A stretch of DNA of 64,000 bases from an uncultured Bacteroidota bacterium (GTDB taxonomy: Bacteria; Bacteroidota; Bacteroidia; Flavobacteriales; Flavobacteriaceae). The notes beneath the pieces were generated by a model. The model was not told the DNA's origin. It ran no database searches and saw only the letters and a list, made by a program, of their open reading frames with translations. A program made the translations under genes and the position numbers. Where the stretch lies: NCBI GenBank assembly GCA_902584445.1, contig CACHZY010000007.1:1-64000 (forward strand), in the 5' to 3' direction. Position 1 is the stretch's first letter; the number at the start of each line of letters is the position of its first letter. Below are positions 1 through 13,035 of the stretch, piece after piece.

Positions 1-1338
1 CTTGATACCCCTGGACATAGAGATTTTGTTGAGGATACATTTAGAACACTCACAGCAGTAGATAGTGTAATTGTTGTAATTGATGTTGCTAGAGGTGTAG
101 AAGAACAGACGGAAAAATTAGTGGAGGTTTGCCGAATGCGTAAAATTCCAATGATTGTATTTATCAATAAACTAGATCGAGAAGGAAAAGATGCTTTTGA
201 TTTACTTGACGACTTGGAAATAAAGCTTGGCCTTAAGTTAAGTCCACTCAGTTTTCCAATTGGGATGGGATATAATTTTAAAGGGATTTATAATCTTTGG
301 GAAAAAAACATCAAAATCTTTGAATCCTCCAATAAACAAAAAATAGCAGAGGCGATTGAATTTAATACGCTAGAAAATAATATCTTAAAAAAAACAATAG
401 GAAATACTGCACTACTTGAATTAAAAGAGTCACTTGAATTGGTAAGTGGAGTTTACACAAAATTCAATAAAAAGGAATATTTGAGTGGAGACTTACAGCC
501 TGTTTTTTTTGGGTCTGCTCTTAATAATTTTGGAGTACAAGAATTACTAGATTGCTTTATTGAGATTGCCCCGTTTCCTCTCCCTAAACTTGCTGACAAA
601 CGATTAGTCCATCCTGAGGAAAAAGAATTTTCCGGTTTTGTTTTTAAAATTCATGCCAATATGGACCCAAACCATCGCGACCGTTTGGCATTTATAAAAA
701 TTGTTTCAGGAGAATTCAAACGCAATACATCCTACTTTCACGTAAGGCATAAGAAAAAGCTAAAATTTTCAAGCCCTAATGCATTTTTTGCTGAAAAGAA
801 AAAAGTAGTTGATATATCCTACCCCGGTGATATTGTTGGTCTTCATGACACAGGTAATTTTAAAATTGGAGATACATTGACATCTGGTGAAGAAATAAAA
901 TACAAAGGCATTCCTAATTTTTCACCTGAACATTTTAGGTTTATTAACAATGCCGACCCAATGAAAGCGAAGCAACTTATCAAGGGTATAAATCAATTGA
1001 TGGATGAGGGGGTAGCTCAACTTTTTACGCTCAATCTAAATGGAAGAAAAGTAATTGGTACTGTAGGAATTCTTCAATTTGAAGTTATCCAATATCGCCT
1101 AGAACATGAATATGGAGCCAAGTGTACATTTGAAAACCTTAATGTATATAAGGCATGTTGGATCAGTGTTACTGATGAAGAAAATAATAATTATAAGGAC
1201 TTTTTAAAAGTCAAGAAAAAGTTTTTGGCTAACGATAAAAAAGGTCAATTAATTTATTTGGCTGACTCAGCTTTTTCACTTCAAATGTCACAACAAAAAT
1301 ATCCAGAAATAAACTTTCATTTTACATCAGAATTCTAA
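1..1338 (+). CDS. prfC: Peptide chain release factor 3, 5'-truncated by window edge
   Basis: Frame is open from base 1: LDTPGHRDFVEDTFRTLTAVDSVIVVIDVARGVEEQTEKL continues into the 121..1338 ORF; G-domain DTPGH and NKLDR motifs, RF3-like C-terminus. Confidence 0.93.
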   Translation, partial: LDTPGHRDFVEDTFRTLTAVDSVIVVIDVARGVEEQTEKLVEVCRMRKIPMIVFINKLDREGKDAFDLLDDLEIKLGLKLSPLSFPIGMGYNFKGIYNLWEKNIKIFESSNKQKIAEAIEFNTLENNILKKTIGNTALLELKESLELVSGVYTKFNKKEYLSGDLQPVFFGSALNNFGVQELLDCFIEIAPFPLPKLADKRLVHPEEKEFSGFVFKIHANMDPNHRDRLAFIKIVSGEFKRNTSYFHVRHKKKLKFSSPNAFFAEKKKVVDISYPGDIVGLHDTGNFKIGDTLTSGEEIKYKGIPNFSPEHFRFINNADPMKAKQLIKGINQLMDEGVAQLFTLNLNGRKVIGTVGILQFEVIQYRLEHEYGAKCTFENLNVYKACWISVTDEENNNYKDFLKVKKKFLANDKKGQLIYLADSAFSLQMSQQKYPEINFHFTSEF

Positions 1339-1368
1339 TTGATCTAATGGTTAACTCGGATTTGTGAT

Positions 1369-1683
1369 TTATGCCTCACCAGTTGGACCAAAGTTTAGTG
1401 GAATAGTTGGATGTTCTTTAGAGCTTATCTCACCATGAGTCTCTTCATAACGACGAACATTGTCAGCCAGCGCACTTTGGAACCTTTTAGCATGCTCAGG
1501 GGTCAAAATAATTCTTGATCGAACTTTTGCCTTTGGATTTCCAGGCATTATAACAACAAAATCCACGACGAACTCGGATGGAGAATGATTAATAATTGCT
1601 AGATTAGAGTATATACCTTGTGAGGTAGAATCATCTAATTCTATATTTATTTTTTGTTCTTTAGAATCTTTATTATCGCTCAT
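1369..1683 (-). CDS. DUF3467 family protein
   Basis: 104 aa ORF immediately downstream of rpoC; NHSPSEFVVDFVVIMPGNPKAKVRSRIILTPEHAKRF is typical of DUF3467. Confidence 0.85.
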   Translation of the reverse strand: MSDNKDSKEQKINIELDDSTSQGIYSNLAIINHSPSEFVVDFVVIMPGNPKAKVRSRIILTPEHAKRFQSALADNVRRYEETHGEISSKEHPTIPLNFGPTGEA

Positions 1684-1685
1684 TA

Positions 1686-4600
1686 TTAGAAGTTTACTTC
1701 TTCCTCTTCTCTATCAATTAATAAACTGCTATACTCATCTTTTGAGCCTACAATAATATCATCGAATTCTCTAGAACCAGTTCCTGCAGGAATCTTATGT
1801 CCAACAATGACGTTTTCCTTTAATCCTTCGAGTGCATCAATCTTACCATTTACAGCTGCCTCATTCAATACTTTAGTGGTCTCTTGGAAAGAGGCCGCAG
1901 AAATAAATGACTTTGTTTGTAAAGAAGCCCTTGTAATACCTTGTAGTTCCGGTGTAGCAGTTGCTGCTATGGCATCTCGAGCCACAACGATAGCTTTACC
2001 GTCTCGAAGTAAAAGTGAATTTTCATCTCTTAATTGACGAGCAGAAATCATTTGTCCAGGGTTTAGATTATCAGATGATCCAACTTCTTCAACAATTTTC
2101 TTCCCATATAGACTATCGTTTTCCTTAATGAAGTCAAGTTTATAAACTAATTGTCCCTCCAGGAAAATCGAATCTCCTGGATCTTGGATTTTAACCTTAC
2201 GCATCATTTGGCGAACAACCACCTCAAAGTGCTTATCATTAATCTTCACACCTTGGAGTCGATAGACTTCCTGAACTTCGTTTACTAAGTATTGTTGTAC
2301 AGCAGATGGGCCTTTAATCTTAAGTATATCTGTTGGAGTAATTGAGCCATCAGATAATGGCATACCAGCCTTAACAAAATCATTTTCTTGGACTAAAATC
2401 TGGTTAGATAATTTGACCAAGTATTTTTTTACATCTCCATATTTAGACTCTACAATAATTTCACGGTTACCCCTTTTAATTTTTCCAAAAGAAACTACTC
2501 CATCAATCTCGGATACTACAGCAGGGTTTGAAGGGTTTCTAGCTTCGAATAGTTCTGTAACTCGAGGAAGACCTCCAGTTATATCTCCTGACTTAGCAGA
2601 TTTTCTTGGTATTTTAACCAAGGTTTTTCCTTCTTTTATGGTTTCACCATCATTAACAATTAAATGAGCCCCTACTGGGAGGTTGTAAGACCTTAGGGTA
2701 TTACCTTTTGCATCATTAATGTGTAGAGTTGGAATTAATTTTTTATTTCTCGATTCAGAAATAACCTTTTCTTGAAAACCTGTTTGTTCATCAATTTCAA
2801 CTTGATATGTAACTCCTTGGTCAATATTTTCAAAGCTAATTTTTCCCGTAAATTCAGATACAATCACACCGTTAAATGGATCCCACTGACAAATAACATC
2901 TCCCTTCTTAATCTTTGAACTGTTTTTGACGAAAATTGAGGATCCATAAGGAATATTTTGCGTGTTTAAAACATTTTTGGTATTGGAATCTACCAGTTTC
3001 AATTCAGCTGTTCTGGAAATAACTATACTAGCTGTATTTCCCTCTGAGTCTTGTCCTTTGACTGTTTTTAAATCCTCAATTTCAGCAACCCCATCAAATC
3101 TAGCTACTAATCGGTTTTCCTCGGAAATATTACCTGCAACCCCACCCACATGGAAGGTCCTCAATGTCAACTGGGTTCCTGGCTCCCCGATAGACTGAGC
3201 AGCAACTACACCAACGGCCTCTCCTTTCTGAACCATTTTTCCAGTTGATAGATTCCTTCCATAACACATAACACAAATTCCTTTTTGAGCCTCGCATGTA
3301 AGAGGTGATCTAACTTGTACACTATTTATTGATGCCTTTTCTATTTTTTTAATGCTCTCCTCTGTAAATTGAACGCCAGCTTCGACTAATACTTCATCCG
3401 TTCTTGGATCAACAACAGTATTTAGAGAAACTCTTCCGAGTATTCGTTCTCCTAGAGTTTCTACAACCTCTTCATTTTTCTTTAAAGGCTTAACCTCTAT
3501 TCCTCTTAAAGTACCGCAGTCTTCCTCATTTACAATAACATCTTGAGAAACGTCAACCAACCTTCGGGTCAAGTAACCTGCATCAGCAGTTTTTAGAGCA
3601 GTATCAGCCAATCCTTTTCGCGCTCCATGGGTGGATATAAAATATTCCAAAATGGAGAGCCCTTCTTTGAAATTAGATAGGATTGGATTCTCAATAATCT
3701 CGCCACCTCCAACATTGGATTTTTTTGGCTTTGCCATCAAACCTCTCATTCCTGTTAGCTGACGAATTTGCTCTTTAGATCCCCTTGCTCCAGAATCCAA
3801 CATCATAAATACTGAGTTAAACCCTTGTTGATCCTCGCTAATTCGCTTCATTGCCATTTCTGTGAGTTTAGCATTTGTAGAAGTCCAAACATCTATAACC
3901 TGATTATAACGTTCATTATTAGTAATTAATCCCATATTATAATTACCAGTAATTCCCTCAACCTGACTATTTGCGTCTCCAATCATTTCAATTTTTTCAG
4001 AGGGAATGATTATGTCACCCAAACTAAATGATAGGCCTCCTCTGAAAGCAAATTTATAACCCATATCCTTTATTTCATCAAGGAAAGTAGCAGTCTCTGG
4101 AACACTCGTCAACTTTAAGATTTGACCAATAATCTCTCTTAAATTCTTTTTAGTCAAAACTTCATTAAAGTAACCTGCATTTTCAGGGACTACCTCATTA
4201 AAAAGCACACGCCCGACAGTAGAATCAATTATTCTATAAGCCAATTCTCCATCCTCATTGAAGTCTTTAGCTCTAATTTTAATCATAGCATTTAGATCTA
4301 CTCTTTTTTCATTGTATGCTATATGGACCTCTTCAACAGAATAAAAAGTCAAACCTTCTCCTTTTAGAGTATGCTCAGGTGACGATTTTCTTGCTTTAGT
4401 CATATAATATAGGCCTAGTACCATGTCCTGCGACGGAACAGTAATTGGTGATCCATTGGCAGGGTTTAGAATATTATGAGAAGCCAACATTAATAGCTGA
4501 GATTCTAGTATTGCCTCAGGCCCAAGCGGCAAGTGGACTGCCATCTGGTCACCATCGAAGTCAGCATTAAATGCAGTACAAACTAATGGATGCAATTGAA

Positions 4601-5990
4601 TAGCTTTTCCTTCAATGAGCTTAGGTTGAAAAGCTTGAATACCTAATCTATGAAGAGTGGGAGCACGATTTAATAGAACGGGATGACCTTTTAAAACATT
4701 TTCTAGAATATCCCAAACTACTGGTTCTTTTCGGTCGATGATTTTTTTAGCGGATTTAACTGTTTTAACGATACCTCTTTCGATTAGTTTTCGAATTATA
4801 AATGGCTTGTAGAGTTCAGCCGCCATACCTTTAGGTAAACCACATTCAAAAAGTTTCAATTCAGGTCCAACAACAATTACCGACCGGGCTGAATAGTCTA
4901 CCCTTTTACCAAGTAAATTTTGACGGAAACGACCTTGTTTTCCCTTTAAGGAATCAGATAGAGATTTTAGTGGTCGATTAGAATCTGTTTTAACAGCAGA
5001 AGATTTTCTAGTATTGTCAAAAAGCGAATCAACTGACTCCTGAAGCATCCGTTTTTCATTTCTCAAAATAACCTCTGGTGCCTTAATTTCGACAAGTCTT
5101 TTTAGACGATTATTTCTAATTATAACTCTTCTGTAAAGGTCATTTAAATCAGAAGTTGCGAAGCGCCCTCCATCTAATGGTACTAATGGTCTTAATTCTG
5201 GTGGAATAACAGGAATCACCTTTAGGATCATCCATTCTGGTAAATTTTCTCTATTTTCATTAGCTTCTTTTAAAGCCTCAACTACTTGTAATCTTTTTAA
5301 CGCTTCAGTTTTCCTTTGTTTTGAAGTTTCGTTGTTAGCTTTATTTCTCAATTCAAAAGATAAAGCTTCTAAATCAATTCTGGAAAGCAACTCAATCAAA
5401 CACTCAGCTCCCATCTTAGCAATAAATTTTTCAGGATCACTGTCCTCAAGAAACTGATTTTCAATTGGCAGCTGCTCCATTATATTTAAATATTCTTCCT
5501 CAGTCAAAAAATCCATCTTTTGTATAGGATCTCCTTCAGAATTTTTGGTGTTTCCAGGCTGAATAACAACATAACGCTCATAATAAATTATCATATCTAA
5601 CTTTTTGGAAGGTAATCCAAGTAAGTATCCAATCTTGTTAGGTAATGATCTAAAGTACCATATGTGAGCAACAGGAACAACCAAATTTATATGTCCTACT
5701 CTATCACGTCTTACTTTCTTTTCAGTTACTTCTACACCACAACGATCACAAACAATACCTTTGTAACGAATACGCTTGTATTTTCCACATGCACATTCAA
5801 AATCTTTTACAGGACCGAAAATTCGTTCACAAAACAAACCATCACGTTCAGGCTTATGAGTTCTATAATTAATGGTTTCAGGTTTTAATACCTCTCCTCT
5901 GGAATTACCAAGGATAACCTCCGGAGATGATAAACCAATAGTAATTTTATTGAATTTCTTTTGGGTAATAATTTCATTGTTTCTAGGCAT
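1686..5990 (-). CDS. rpoC: DNA-directed RNA polymerase subunit beta'
   Basis: 1434 aa; contains [12 protein letters not shown] active-site motif and the N-terminal zinc motif [24 protein letters not shown]. Confidence 0.99.
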   Translation of the reverse strand: MPRNNEIITQKKFNKITIGLSSPEVILGNSRGEVLKPETINYRTHKPERDGLFCERIFGPVKDFECACGKYKRIRYKGIVCDRCGVEVTEKKVRRDRVGHINLVVPVAHIWYFRSLPNKIGYLLGLPSKKLDMIIYYERYVVIQPGNTKNSEGDPIQKMDFLTEEEYLNIMEQLPIENQFLEDSDPEKFIAKMGAECLIELLSRIDLEALSFELRNKANNETSKQRKTEALKRLQVVEALKEANENRENLPEWMILKVIPVIPPELRPLVPLDGGRFATSDLNDLYRRVIIRNNRLKRLVEIKAPEVILRNEKRMLQESVDSLFDNTRKSSAVKTDSNRPLKSLSDSLKGKQGRFRQNLLGKRVDYSARSVIVVGPELKLFECGLPKGMAAELYKPFIIRKLIERGIVKTVKSAKKIIDRKEPVVWDILENVLKGHPVLLNRAPTLHRLGIQAFQPKLIEGKAIQLHPLVCTAFNADFDGDQMAVHLPLGPEAILESQLLMLASHNILNPANGSPITVPSQDMVLGLYYMTKARKSSPEHTLKGEGLTFYSVEEVHIAYNEKRVDLNAMIKIRAKDFNEDGELAYRIIDSTVGRVLFNEVVPENAGYFNEVLTKKNLREIIGQILKLTSVPETATFLDEIKDMGYKFAFRGGLSFSLGDIIIPSEKIEMIGDANSQVEGITGNYNMGLITNNERYNQVIDVWTSTNAKLTEMAMKRISEDQQGFNSVFMMLDSGARGSKEQIRQLTGMRGLMAKPKKSNVGGGEIIENPILSNFKEGLSILEYFISTHGARKGLADTALKTADAGYLTRRLVDVSQDVIVNEEDCGTLRGIEVKPLKKNEEVVETLGERILGRVSLNTVVDPRTDEVLVEAGVQFTEESIKKIEKASINSVQVRSPLTCEAQKGICVMCYGRNLSTGKMVQKGEAVGVVAAQSIGEPGTQLTLRTFHVGGVAGNISEENRLVARFDGVAEIEDLKTVKGQDSEGNTASIVISRTAELKLVDSNTKNVLNTQNIPYGSSIFVKNSSKIKKGDVICQWDPFNGVIVSEFTGKISFENIDQGVTYQVEIDEQTGFQEKVISESRNKKLIPTLHINDAKGNTLRSYNLPVGAHLIVNDGETIKEGKTLVKIPRKSAKSGDITGGLPRVTELFEARNPSNPAVVSEIDGVVSFGKIKRGNREIIVESKYGDVKKYLVKLSNQILVQENDFVKAGMPLSDGSITPTDILKIKGPSAVQQYLVNEVQEVYRLQGVKINDKHFEVVVRQMMRKVKIQDPGDSIFLEGQLVYKLDFIKENDSLYGKKIVEEVGSSDNLNPGQMISARQLRDENSLLLRDGKAIVVARDAIAATATPELQGITRASLQTKSFISAASFQETTKVLNEAAVNGKIDALEGLKENVIVGHKIPAGTGSREFDDIIVGSKDEYSSLLIDREEEEVNF

Positions 5991-6010
5991 AACTCAATAA
6001 TAATTTTTAA

Positions 6011-9000
6011 TTATTCTTCTAATCTAATATCCAATCCTAATCCTTTCAATTCGTGCATTAAAACATTGAAAGATTCGGGTAATCCAGGTTCTGGAAGAGT
6101 TTCTCCCTTAACAATGGATTCGTATGTTTTTGCTCTACCGATAACATCGTCAGACTTGACAGTCAGTATTTCCTGAAGTGTACTAGAAGCTCCATAAGCT
6201 TCCAATGCCCAGACTTCCATTTCACCAAATCGCTGGCCACCAAATTGAGCTTTTCCACCTAATGGTTGCTGAGTAATCAATGAATAAGGACCAATTGATC
6301 TAGAGTGCATTTTATCGTCTACCATATGACCTAATTTCAACATATAAATAACCCCAACAGTAGCTGCCTGATCAAAGCGTTCTCCTGTACCTCCGTCATA
6401 GAGATGTGTGTGACCGTAAAGTGGAACATTAGCTTTTTCTGTTAACTCATTTATTTGATCTATAGTTGCACCATCAAAAATTGGAGTAGCATATTTTTCC
6501 CCTAAATTAAGTCCTGCCCATCCCAAAACAGTTTCATATATTTGACCAATATTCATGCGTGATGGAACTCCTAGGGGATTTAATACAATATCAACAGGTG
6601 TACCATCTTCAAGAAATGGCATTTCTTCCTCTCGAACGATTCGGGCAACAATACCTTTATTTCCATGGCGTCCAGCCATTTTATCACCTACTTTGAGCTT
6701 TCTTTTTTTGGCAACATATACCTTAGCTAATTTTTTGATTCCTGCAGGAAGCTCATCACCAACACTAATAGTGAATTTCTCTCTTCTAAGAGATCCTTGC
6801 AAATCATTTTCTTTTATTTTATAATTATGAATCAGGTCAGCAATTAATTTATTAACCTCTGATGATGTAGTCCAAACTCCCTTTGTAAGATGAGTGTAAT
6901 CATCAACCTTGGAAAGCATTTTAAGGGTATATTTCTTTCCCTTGGGAAGTACTTCCTCTCCTAAATCATTTTGAACTCCTTGACAGGTTTTACCATTAAC
7001 AATATTGAAAAGTTTTTCAATCAATAAGTTTTTAAGGTCTTCAAACTTACCTTCAAACTTCTCCTCTAATAACTCGAGTTCTTGCTTATCTTGATTTCTT
7101 TTTCTTTTATCCTTAACTGATCTTGTAAACAATTTTTTATCAATCACTACACCCCTTAATGATGGTGGTGCTTTTAGAGAGGCATCTTTAACATCCCCGG
7201 CTTTATCACCAAAAATAGCACGAAGTAACTTTTCCTCAGGTGAAGGGTCAGATTCTCCTTTTGGAGTTATTTTTCCAATCAATATATCTCCAGACTCTAC
7301 TTCAGCACCAATACGAATCATCCCATTTTCATCCAAATCTTTTGTAGCTTCCTCACTTATGTTTGGAATATCATCAGTCAATTCTTCAGTGCCTAATTTG
7401 GTATCCCTGACATCTATCGAATATTCGTCAATATGAATAGATGTAAATATATCTTGCCTCACTACCCTTTCAGAAATCACAATAGCGTCCTCAAAATTGT
7501 ATCCTTTCCAGGGCATGAATGCTACTTTCAAATTTCTTCCAAGAGCAAGTTCACCAGTTTGAGTTGCATATCCTTCAGAAAGCACCTGTCCCTTTTTTAC
7601 TCGATCTCCTTTTCTTACAATAGGTTTAAGGTTAATACAAGTCCCTTGATTAGTTTTTCTAAATTTAATTAAGTTGTAAGTTTTAGAGTCTCCATCAAAA
7701 CTAACAAGTCGTTCATCATCAGTCATATCGTATTTGATACTAATTTTATTAGCATCAACGTACTCGACGAGTCCATTACCTTCTGCATTTATTAAAACCC
7801 TAGAGTCAGATGCAACTTGGCGCTCTAATCCAGTTCCAACTATTGGTGATTCTGGTCGTAATAAAGGAACGGCTTGACGCATCATATTTGATCCCATAAG
7901 TGCTCTATTAGCATCATCATGTTCTAGAAAAGGAATTAAGGAAGCTGAAATTGAAGCAATTTGGTTAGGTGCTACGTCCGTGTAATTAATTTGATCAGGT
8001 GTAACTACTGGAAAATCTGCCTGATCTCTCGCAATTACTTTTTCTGTAGTAATTTTTCCTGATTTATCGTAAGGAATATTAGCCTGAGCTATTAAATTAT
8101 TTTCCTCTTCCTCGGCACTCAAATAAATTGTGTTAACAAGGTCAATTTTTCCTTCCTCAACTTTACGATAAGGGGTTTCAATAAATCCAAGATTATTTAC
8201 CTTTGCATAGACGCCTAAGGACGAAATTAAACCTATATTTGGCCCCTCAGGGGTTTCAATTGGACAAAGTCTTCCATAGTGAGTGTAGTGAACATCTCTT
8301 ACTTCAAAACCTGCTCTTTCTCTTGAGAGACCTCCAGGCCCGAGAGCTGACAATCTTCTTTTGTGAGTAATTTCAGCTAATGGATTCGTCTGATCCATGA
8401 ACTGTGAAAGCTGATTAGTTCCAAAAAAAGTATTTATGACAGAAGATAAAGTTTTGGCATTAATCAAGTCAATAGGTGTAAAAACCTCATTATCTCTTAC
8501 ATTCATTCTCTCTCTGATGGTTCTTGCCATTCTAGCTAAACCAACACCAAACTGAGAAGATAATTGCTCACCTACAGTTCTCACCCTTCTGTTGGAGAGG
8601 TGGTCAATGTCATCTATTTCAGCTTTTGAGTTGATTAGTTCAATTAGATATTTGATTATAGTTATAATATCTATTTTGGTCAAAACTTGTTTATCCATCT
8701 CAACCTCAAGGTTAAGCTTCTTATTCATTCTATATCTACCAACCTCGCCAAGATTGTAACGTTGATCTGAAAAGAAAAGTTTATCGATTATTCCTCTAGC
8801 TGTATCTTCATCTGGTGGCTCTGCATTCCTCAATTGACGATAAATGTGTTCTACAGCTTCTTTTTCGGAATTAGTAGGATCTTTTTGTAGGGTGTTGTGA
8901 ATAATAGCGTAGTCAGCCATATGTGCATCCTCCTTGTGAAGTAAAATCGTTTTGGTATCAGCCTCAAGAATCATCTCAATATGCTCTTTTTCAAGAATAG

Positions 9001-9820
9001 TATCTCGGTCTATGATAATCTCATTTCGCTCAATAGAAATGACCTCTCCAGTATCTTCATCTACAAAATCTTCATGCCAGGTTTTTAGAACCCTTGCAGC
9101 AAGTTTTCGGCCCATAACTTTTTTCAAACCGGTTTTGGAGACCTTAACCTCCTCCGCTAAATCAAATATTTCCAAAATTTCCTTATCACTTTCATAACCA
9201 ATAGCACGAAACAACGTTGTAACAGGTAATTTTTTCTTACGGTCAATATAAGCATACATGACACTATTAATATCAGTGGCAAACTCAATCCAAGAACCTT
9301 TAAATGGAATAACTCTTGCCGAATAGAGTTTAGTTCCGTTAGCATGAAATGACTGCCCAAAAAATACACCGGGAGATCGATGTAATTGAGAAACTACAAT
9401 TCGCTCTGCACCGTTTATAACAAAAGTGCCGCTTGGAGTCATGTATGGTATTGTTCCTAGAAATACATCCTGAACAATAGTTTCAAAATCTTCATGCTCA
9501 GGATCAGTACAAAAGAGCTTTAATCTGGCTTTCAATGGAACAGAATAAGTTAATCCTCTTTCAATACATTCTTGGATCGAATACCGAGGAGGATCAATAA
9601 AATAATCGAGAAACTCCAAAACAAATTGATTTCGAGTATCTGTGATTGGAAAGTTTTCTTTAAAAGTATTAAATAGTCCTTCTTCTATTCTCTCGTCAGA
9701 CTTAGTTTCCAACTGGAAAAAGTCCTGAAAAGATTTGATTTGAATGTCTAAAAAATCAGGATAATTTGGCGAATCTGTTGCAACAGCAAAATCGACTCTA
9801 GTTGATGATGTATTTGGCAT
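6011..9820 (-). CDS. rpoB: DNA-directed RNA polymerase subunit beta
   Basis: 1269 aa; [32 protein letters not shown]. Confidence 0.99.
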   Translation of the reverse strand: MPNTSSTRVDFAVATDSPNYPDFLDIQIKSFQDFFQLETKSDERIEEGLFNTFKENFPITDTRNQFVLEFLDYFIDPPRYSIQECIERGLTYSVPLKARLKLFCTDPEHEDFETIVQDVFLGTIPYMTPSGTFVINGAERIVVSQLHRSPGVFFGQSFHANGTKLYSARVIPFKGSWIEFATDINSVMYAYIDRKKKLPVTTLFRAIGYESDKEILEIFDLAEEVKVSKTGLKKVMGRKLAARVLKTWHEDFVDEDTGEVISIERNEIIIDRDTILEKEHIEMILEADTKTILLHKEDAHMADYAIIHNTLQKDPTNSEKEAVEHIYRQLRNAEPPDEDTARGIIDKLFFSDQRYNLGEVGRYRMNKKLNLEVEMDKQVLTKIDIITIIKYLIELINSKAEIDDIDHLSNRRVRTVGEQLSSQFGVGLARMARTIRERMNVRDNEVFTPIDLINAKTLSSVINTFFGTNQLSQFMDQTNPLAEITHKRRLSALGPGGLSRERAGFEVRDVHYTHYGRLCPIETPEGPNIGLISSLGVYAKVNNLGFIETPYRKVEEGKIDLVNTIYLSAEEEENNLIAQANIPYDKSGKITTEKVIARDQADFPVVTPDQINYTDVAPNQIASISASLIPFLEHDDANRALMGSNMMRQAVPLLRPESPIVGTGLERQVASDSRVLINAEGNGLVEYVDANKISIKYDMTDDERLVSFDGDSKTYNLIKFRKTNQGTCINLKPIVRKGDRVKKGQVLSEGYATQTGELALGRNLKVAFMPWKGYNFEDAIVISERVVRQDIFTSIHIDEYSIDVRDTKLGTEELTDDIPNISEEATKDLDENGMIRIGAEVESGDILIGKITPKGESDPSPEEKLLRAIFGDKAGDVKDASLKAPPSLRGVVIDKKLFTRSVKDKRKRNQDKQELELLEEKFEGKFEDLKNLLIEKLFNIVNGKTCQGVQNDLGEEVLPKGKKYTLKMLSKVDDYTHLTKGVWTTSSEVNKLIADLIHNYKIKENDLQGSLRREKFTISVGDELPAGIKKLAKVYVAKKRKLKVGDKMAGRHGNKGIVARIVREEEMPFLEDGTPVDIVLNPLGVPSRMNIGQIYETVLGWAGLNLGEKYATPIFDGATIDQINELTEKANVPLYGHTHLYDGGTGERFDQAATVGVIYMLKLGHMVDDKMHSRSIGPYSLITQQPLGGKAQFGGQRFGEMEVWALEAYGASSTLQEILTVKSDDVIGRAKTYESIVKGETLPEPGLPESFNVLMHELKGLGLDIRLEE

Positions 9821-9876
9821 TTACGTTAATTTATCAGTATCAAAATAAGGTTCTAATTAGTTGGGGCAAATAAAAC

Positions 9877-9916
9877 ATAAAAAAAGTATGGCTAAAGAAA
9901 GGATATTTCTAAAGCC
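9877..9916 (-). terminator. Hairpin plus U-tract between rplL and rpoB (possible partial terminator/attenuator)
   Basis: Minus strand GGCTTTAGAAA-TATCC-TTTCTTTAGCC (two mismatches) followed by ATACTTTTTTT. Confidence 0.55.
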
Positions 9917-9940
9917 TTACCTAGGTGTTTGGTAGAAAAA

Positions 9941-10321
9941 CTATTTCAGTTCTACCTCAGCTCCTGCTTCCTCAAGAGACTTTTTAAGTCCTTCAGCTTC
10001 ATCTTTGGAGACTGACTCCTTGATGTTACTCGGAGCATTATCAACTAATTCCTTTGCTTCCTTGAGACCAAGCCCAGTTAATTCTTTTACTAATTTTACT
10101 ACTGCAAGTTTAGAACCTCCAGCAGCAGTAAGCACAACATCAAATTCTGATTTTTCTTCCGTTACAGCATCACCACCACCAGCTGTGGCACCTCCAGCAA
10201 CTGCTACTGCTGCTGAAGCAGGTTCAATGCCGTATTCATCTTTTAAGATATCAGCTAAATCATTGACTTCTTTTACCGTCAAGTTAACCAGTTGTTCTGC
10301 GAATTCTTTTAAATCTGCCAT
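9941..10321 (-). CDS. rplL: 50S ribosomal protein L7/L12
   Basis: 126 aa; [27 protein letters not shown]. Confidence 0.98.
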   Translation of the reverse strand: MADLKEFAEQLVNLTVKEVNDLADILKDEYGIEPASAAVAVAGGATAGGGDAVTEEKSEFDVVLTAAGGSKLAVVKLVKELTGLGLKEAKELVDNAPSNIKESVSKDEAEGLKKSLEEAGAEVELK

Positions 10322-10383
10322 TTTTATTAATTTGAATTTCTAATTATAGTTTATATGTTTTTGAGTGTATTTAATTTTATACA

Positions 10384-10899
10384 TTACCGCTCAGATAATG
10401 TCTTTAGGATTCCCGAAATATTTGATACTCCTGATTGAAGTGCCAAAATAACATTTTTAGATGGTGATTGAAGAATGGTAATTACCTCTCCTATTAACTC
10501 GTCTTTTGACTTAATAGATTCCAAAAAATCAATTTGATCATCGCCAATATAAATGGATTCCTCAATATATGCTCCCTTCAATAAGGGTTTATCAGATTTC
10601 TTTCGAAAATCTTTAATTAATTTAGCTGGAGAATTACCAGCTTCAGAAAACATCAATGAGGTATTACCTTTTAGTACTGATTGTAATTCCCCAAAATCTT
10701 TTTCAGACGCATCCATGGCTTTAGCCAAAAGAGTATTCTTCACAACAGATAATTTGATGTTTGCGTTAAAACATGCGCGACGGAGGGCAGTAGTTTGTAC
10801 TGCGTCCAATCCAGCAATGTCTGTAAGATAAAGATTTTTGACCGATGATATTTCAGTTGTTAAATCTTCAATTTCCTGTATTTTTTCCTGTTTCGTCAT
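10384..10899 (-). CDS. rplJ: 50S ribosomal protein L10
   Basis: 171 aa, L10-like, between rplA and rplL. Confidence 0.97.
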   Translation of the reverse strand: MTKQEKIQEIEDLTTEISSVKNLYLTDIAGLDAVQTTALRRACFNANIKLSVVKNTLLAKAMDASEKDFGELQSVLKGNTSLMFSEAGNSPAKLIKDFRKKSDKPLLKGAYIEESIYIGDDQIDFLESIKSKDELIGEVITILQSPSKNVILALQSGVSNISGILKTLSER

Positions 10900-10916
10900 T
10901 ACCTTATTTTATAGGC

Positions 10917-11606
10917 TTAAGCGATTTTTGTTTCAATACTAATACTGGGACTCATCGTACTGGACATAAAAATACTTTTTATGTAAGTTCCTTTTATCGA
11001 GGAGGGTTTCATCTTTTGGATTGTTTTCAACAATTCACTTGCATTATCTTCGATTTTTTTTGCTTCAAATGACGCCTTACCAATTGAGGCGTGAATGATT
11101 CCAGTTTTGTCAACCTTAAAGTCTATTTTACCACCTTTTACATCAGATACTGCTTTTTTAATATCCATTGTAACTGTTCCAGTTTTAGGATTGGGCATTA
11201 AGCCTCTTGGTCCTAGTACTCTTCCTAAAGGCCCTAATTTTCCCATCACACTTGGCATAGTAACAATAACATCAACATCTGTCCACCCTTCTTTAATCTT
11301 TTGAAGATATTCATCAAGTCCAATAAAATCAGCACCTGCTTCTTTCGCCTCAGTTTCTTTATCAGGTGTTACCAATGCAAGTACACGAAGTACCTTTCCT
11401 GTTCCATGAGGCAAAGTAACAACACCTCTGATCATTTGGTTGGCTTTCTTTGGATCAACACCTAAACGGATTGCCAAATCAACTGAGGAATCAAAATTTG
11501 TTGAAGAAATCTCTCTAACCAAACTAGAAGCATCTGAAAGTGAATATACAGAATTAGAATCTACTTTTTCCCTAGCTACTTTTTGTTTTTTTGATAATCT
11601 TGCCAT
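10917..11606 (-). CDS. rplA: 50S ribosomal protein L1
   Basis: 229 aa; [19 protein letters not shown]. Confidence 0.98.
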   Translation of the reverse strand: MARLSKKQKVAREKVDSNSVYSLSDASSLVREISSTNFDSSVDLAIRLGVDPKKANQMIRGVVTLPHGTGKVLRVLALVTPDKETEAKEAGADFIGLDEYLQKIKEGWTDVDVIVTMPSVMGKLGPLGRVLGPRGLMPNPKTGTVTMDIKKAVSDVKGGKIDFKVDKTGIIHASIGKASFEAKKIEDNASELLKTIQKMKPSSIKGTYIKSIFMSSTMSPSISIETKIA

Positions 11607-11615
11607 ATCTAAAAT

Positions 11616-12059
11616 TTAGGATTTAGTGGGAAATTTTCCATTTACAGTGAAACCCATAGAGCGTGCTGTACCAGCAACCATTTTCATCGCAGATTCAACA
11701 CTAAATGCATTTAAATCCTGCATTTTGTCCTCAGCAATTAACCTAACTTGATCCCAAGTAACCGAAGCCACTTTTGTTCTGTTAGGTTCACCTGATCCTT
11801 TTTTGGTTTTGGCTGCCTCCAAAAGTTGAACGGCCGCTGGAGGTGTTTTAATTACAAATTCAAATGACTTGTCTTTGTAGACAGAAATCACGACTGGTAA
11901 TACTTTACCTGGTTTATCTTGGGTTCGCGCGTTAAATTGCTTACAAAACTCCATGATATTAACTCCTGCGGCACCTAGTGCGGGTCCAACCGGTGGCGAA
12001 GGATTCGCTGCTCCTCCCCGAACTTGAAGTTTAAGAACTTTATCTATTTCTTTTGCCAT
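11616..12059 (-). CDS. rplK: 50S ribosomal protein L11
   Basis: 147 aa; [25 protein letters not shown]. Confidence 0.98.
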   Translation of the reverse strand: MAKEIDKVLKLQVRGGAANPSPPVGPALGAAGVNIMEFCKQFNARTQDKPGKVLPVVISVYKDKSFEFVIKTPPAAVQLLEAAKTKKGSGEPNRTKVASVTWDQVRLIAEDKMQDLNAFSVESAMKMVAGTARSMGFTVNGKFPTKS

Positions 12060-12127
12060 TATTAATCTAAACTTTAACGTTTATAGAAGTTTCAATTGGA
12101 AGCTAAAACTTCTTATATGGGTAACAT

Positions 12128-12679
12128 TTATAATTTTTCTACTTGCATGTAACTTAATTCTAAGGGGGTCTTGCGACCAAATATTTTTACCATGACCTCT
12201 AATTTTCGCTTTTCTTCATTTACTTTTTCAATGGTTCCATTAAATCCATTGAAAGGTCCGTCAATTACTTTTACATTTTCACCAGTAGCAAAAGGAATTG
12301 CAATATGATCAGTGGACATAGTTAATTCATCAACTTTTCCAAGCATTCTATTTACTTCTGCAGTTCTCAATGGGATCGGTTCACCTCCTTTAGTTTCACC
12401 TAAAAAACCTATTACATTGGTAACAGATTTGATTATATGCGGAATTTCTCCAGTTAAATTAGCTTTTATCATTATATATCCAGGAAAATAAACTTTCTCT
12501 TTGTTAATTTTTTTCCCATTTCTGATCTGAACAACTTTTTCCATGGGGACTAAAATATCTTCAACTTGGTCAGCATATCCCAATCGGGAGATCTCACCCA
12601 TTATGTAGTCTTTAATCTTCCCCTCTTGGCCACTTACCGCTCTAATAACATACCAGTTTTTTGATGCAACCTCTGCCAT
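12128..12679 (-). CDS. nusG: Transcription termination/antitermination protein NusG
   Basis: 183 aa; NWYVIRAVSGQE, VYFPGYIMIK, KOW motif. Confidence 0.97.
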   Translation of the reverse strand: MAEVASKNWYVIRAVSGQEGKIKDYIMGEISRLGYADQVEDILVPMEKVVQIRNGKKINKEKVYFPGYIMIKANLTGEIPHIIKSVTNVIGFLGETKGGEPIPLRTAEVNRMLGKVDELTMSTDHIAIPFATGENVKVIDGPFNGFNGTIEKVNEEKRKLEVMVKIFGRKTPLELSYMQVEKL

Positions 12680-12681
12680 GA

Positions 12682-12879
12682 TTATCCGTTAATCAATTGA
12701 AAATAAAATCCTACAACTTCTGAAAGTACTGAATCTGCTCCCCATATTACAATTGAAAAGATTACTGAAAAAAGCATAACTATGATAACAAGTCGCTGCA
12801 GCTCCTGGCGAGGTGTCCATGAAACATTATTCTTAAGTTCCTCAATCGAATCTTTAATATAGCTTATAAAAGCAGACAT
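12682..12879 (-). CDS. secE: Preprotein translocase subunit SecE
   Basis: Start placed at internal Met (MSAFISYIKDSIEELKNNVSWTPRQELQ) because the listed longer ORF runs into tRNA-Trp. Confidence 0.93.
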   Translation of the reverse strand: MSAFISYIKDSIEELKNNVSWTPRQELQRLVIIVMLFSVIFSIVIWGADSVLSEVVGFYFQLING

Positions 12880-12897
12880 TTCTTTTACTATTGTTTG

Positions 12898-12970
12898 CAC
12901 GGGTTGAGAGGCTCGAACTCCCGACACCTGGTTTTGGAGACCAGTGCTCTACCAACTGAGCTAAACCCGT
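12898..12970 (-). tRNA. tRNA-Trp (CCA)
   Basis: Minus strand ACGGGTT...CTCCAAA anticodon loop...GTTCGAGCC...AACCCGT; complete cloverleaf arms. Confidence 0.96.
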
Positions 12971-13035
12971 TTTTATTCGACACAAAAGGTATCTACCACT
13001 GGTAGACACCTTTAAGCGTCATCTTAAAAACTTTT

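Noticed and set aside
1807-9369. Multiple 60-90 aa ORFs antisense to rpoC and rpoB
   Set aside because: They lie wholly inside strongly conserved coding sequence on the other strand and show no recognisable domains; antisense ORF artefacts.
10005-11304. ORFs antisense to rplL/rplJ/rplA (112, 92, 75, 69 aa)
   Set aside because: Mirror translations of ribosomal protein genes; low-complexity Ala/Ser composition.
12880-12927. N-terminal extension of SecE
   Set aside because: Overlaps tRNA-Trp; internal Met at 12879 is consistent with SecE length.
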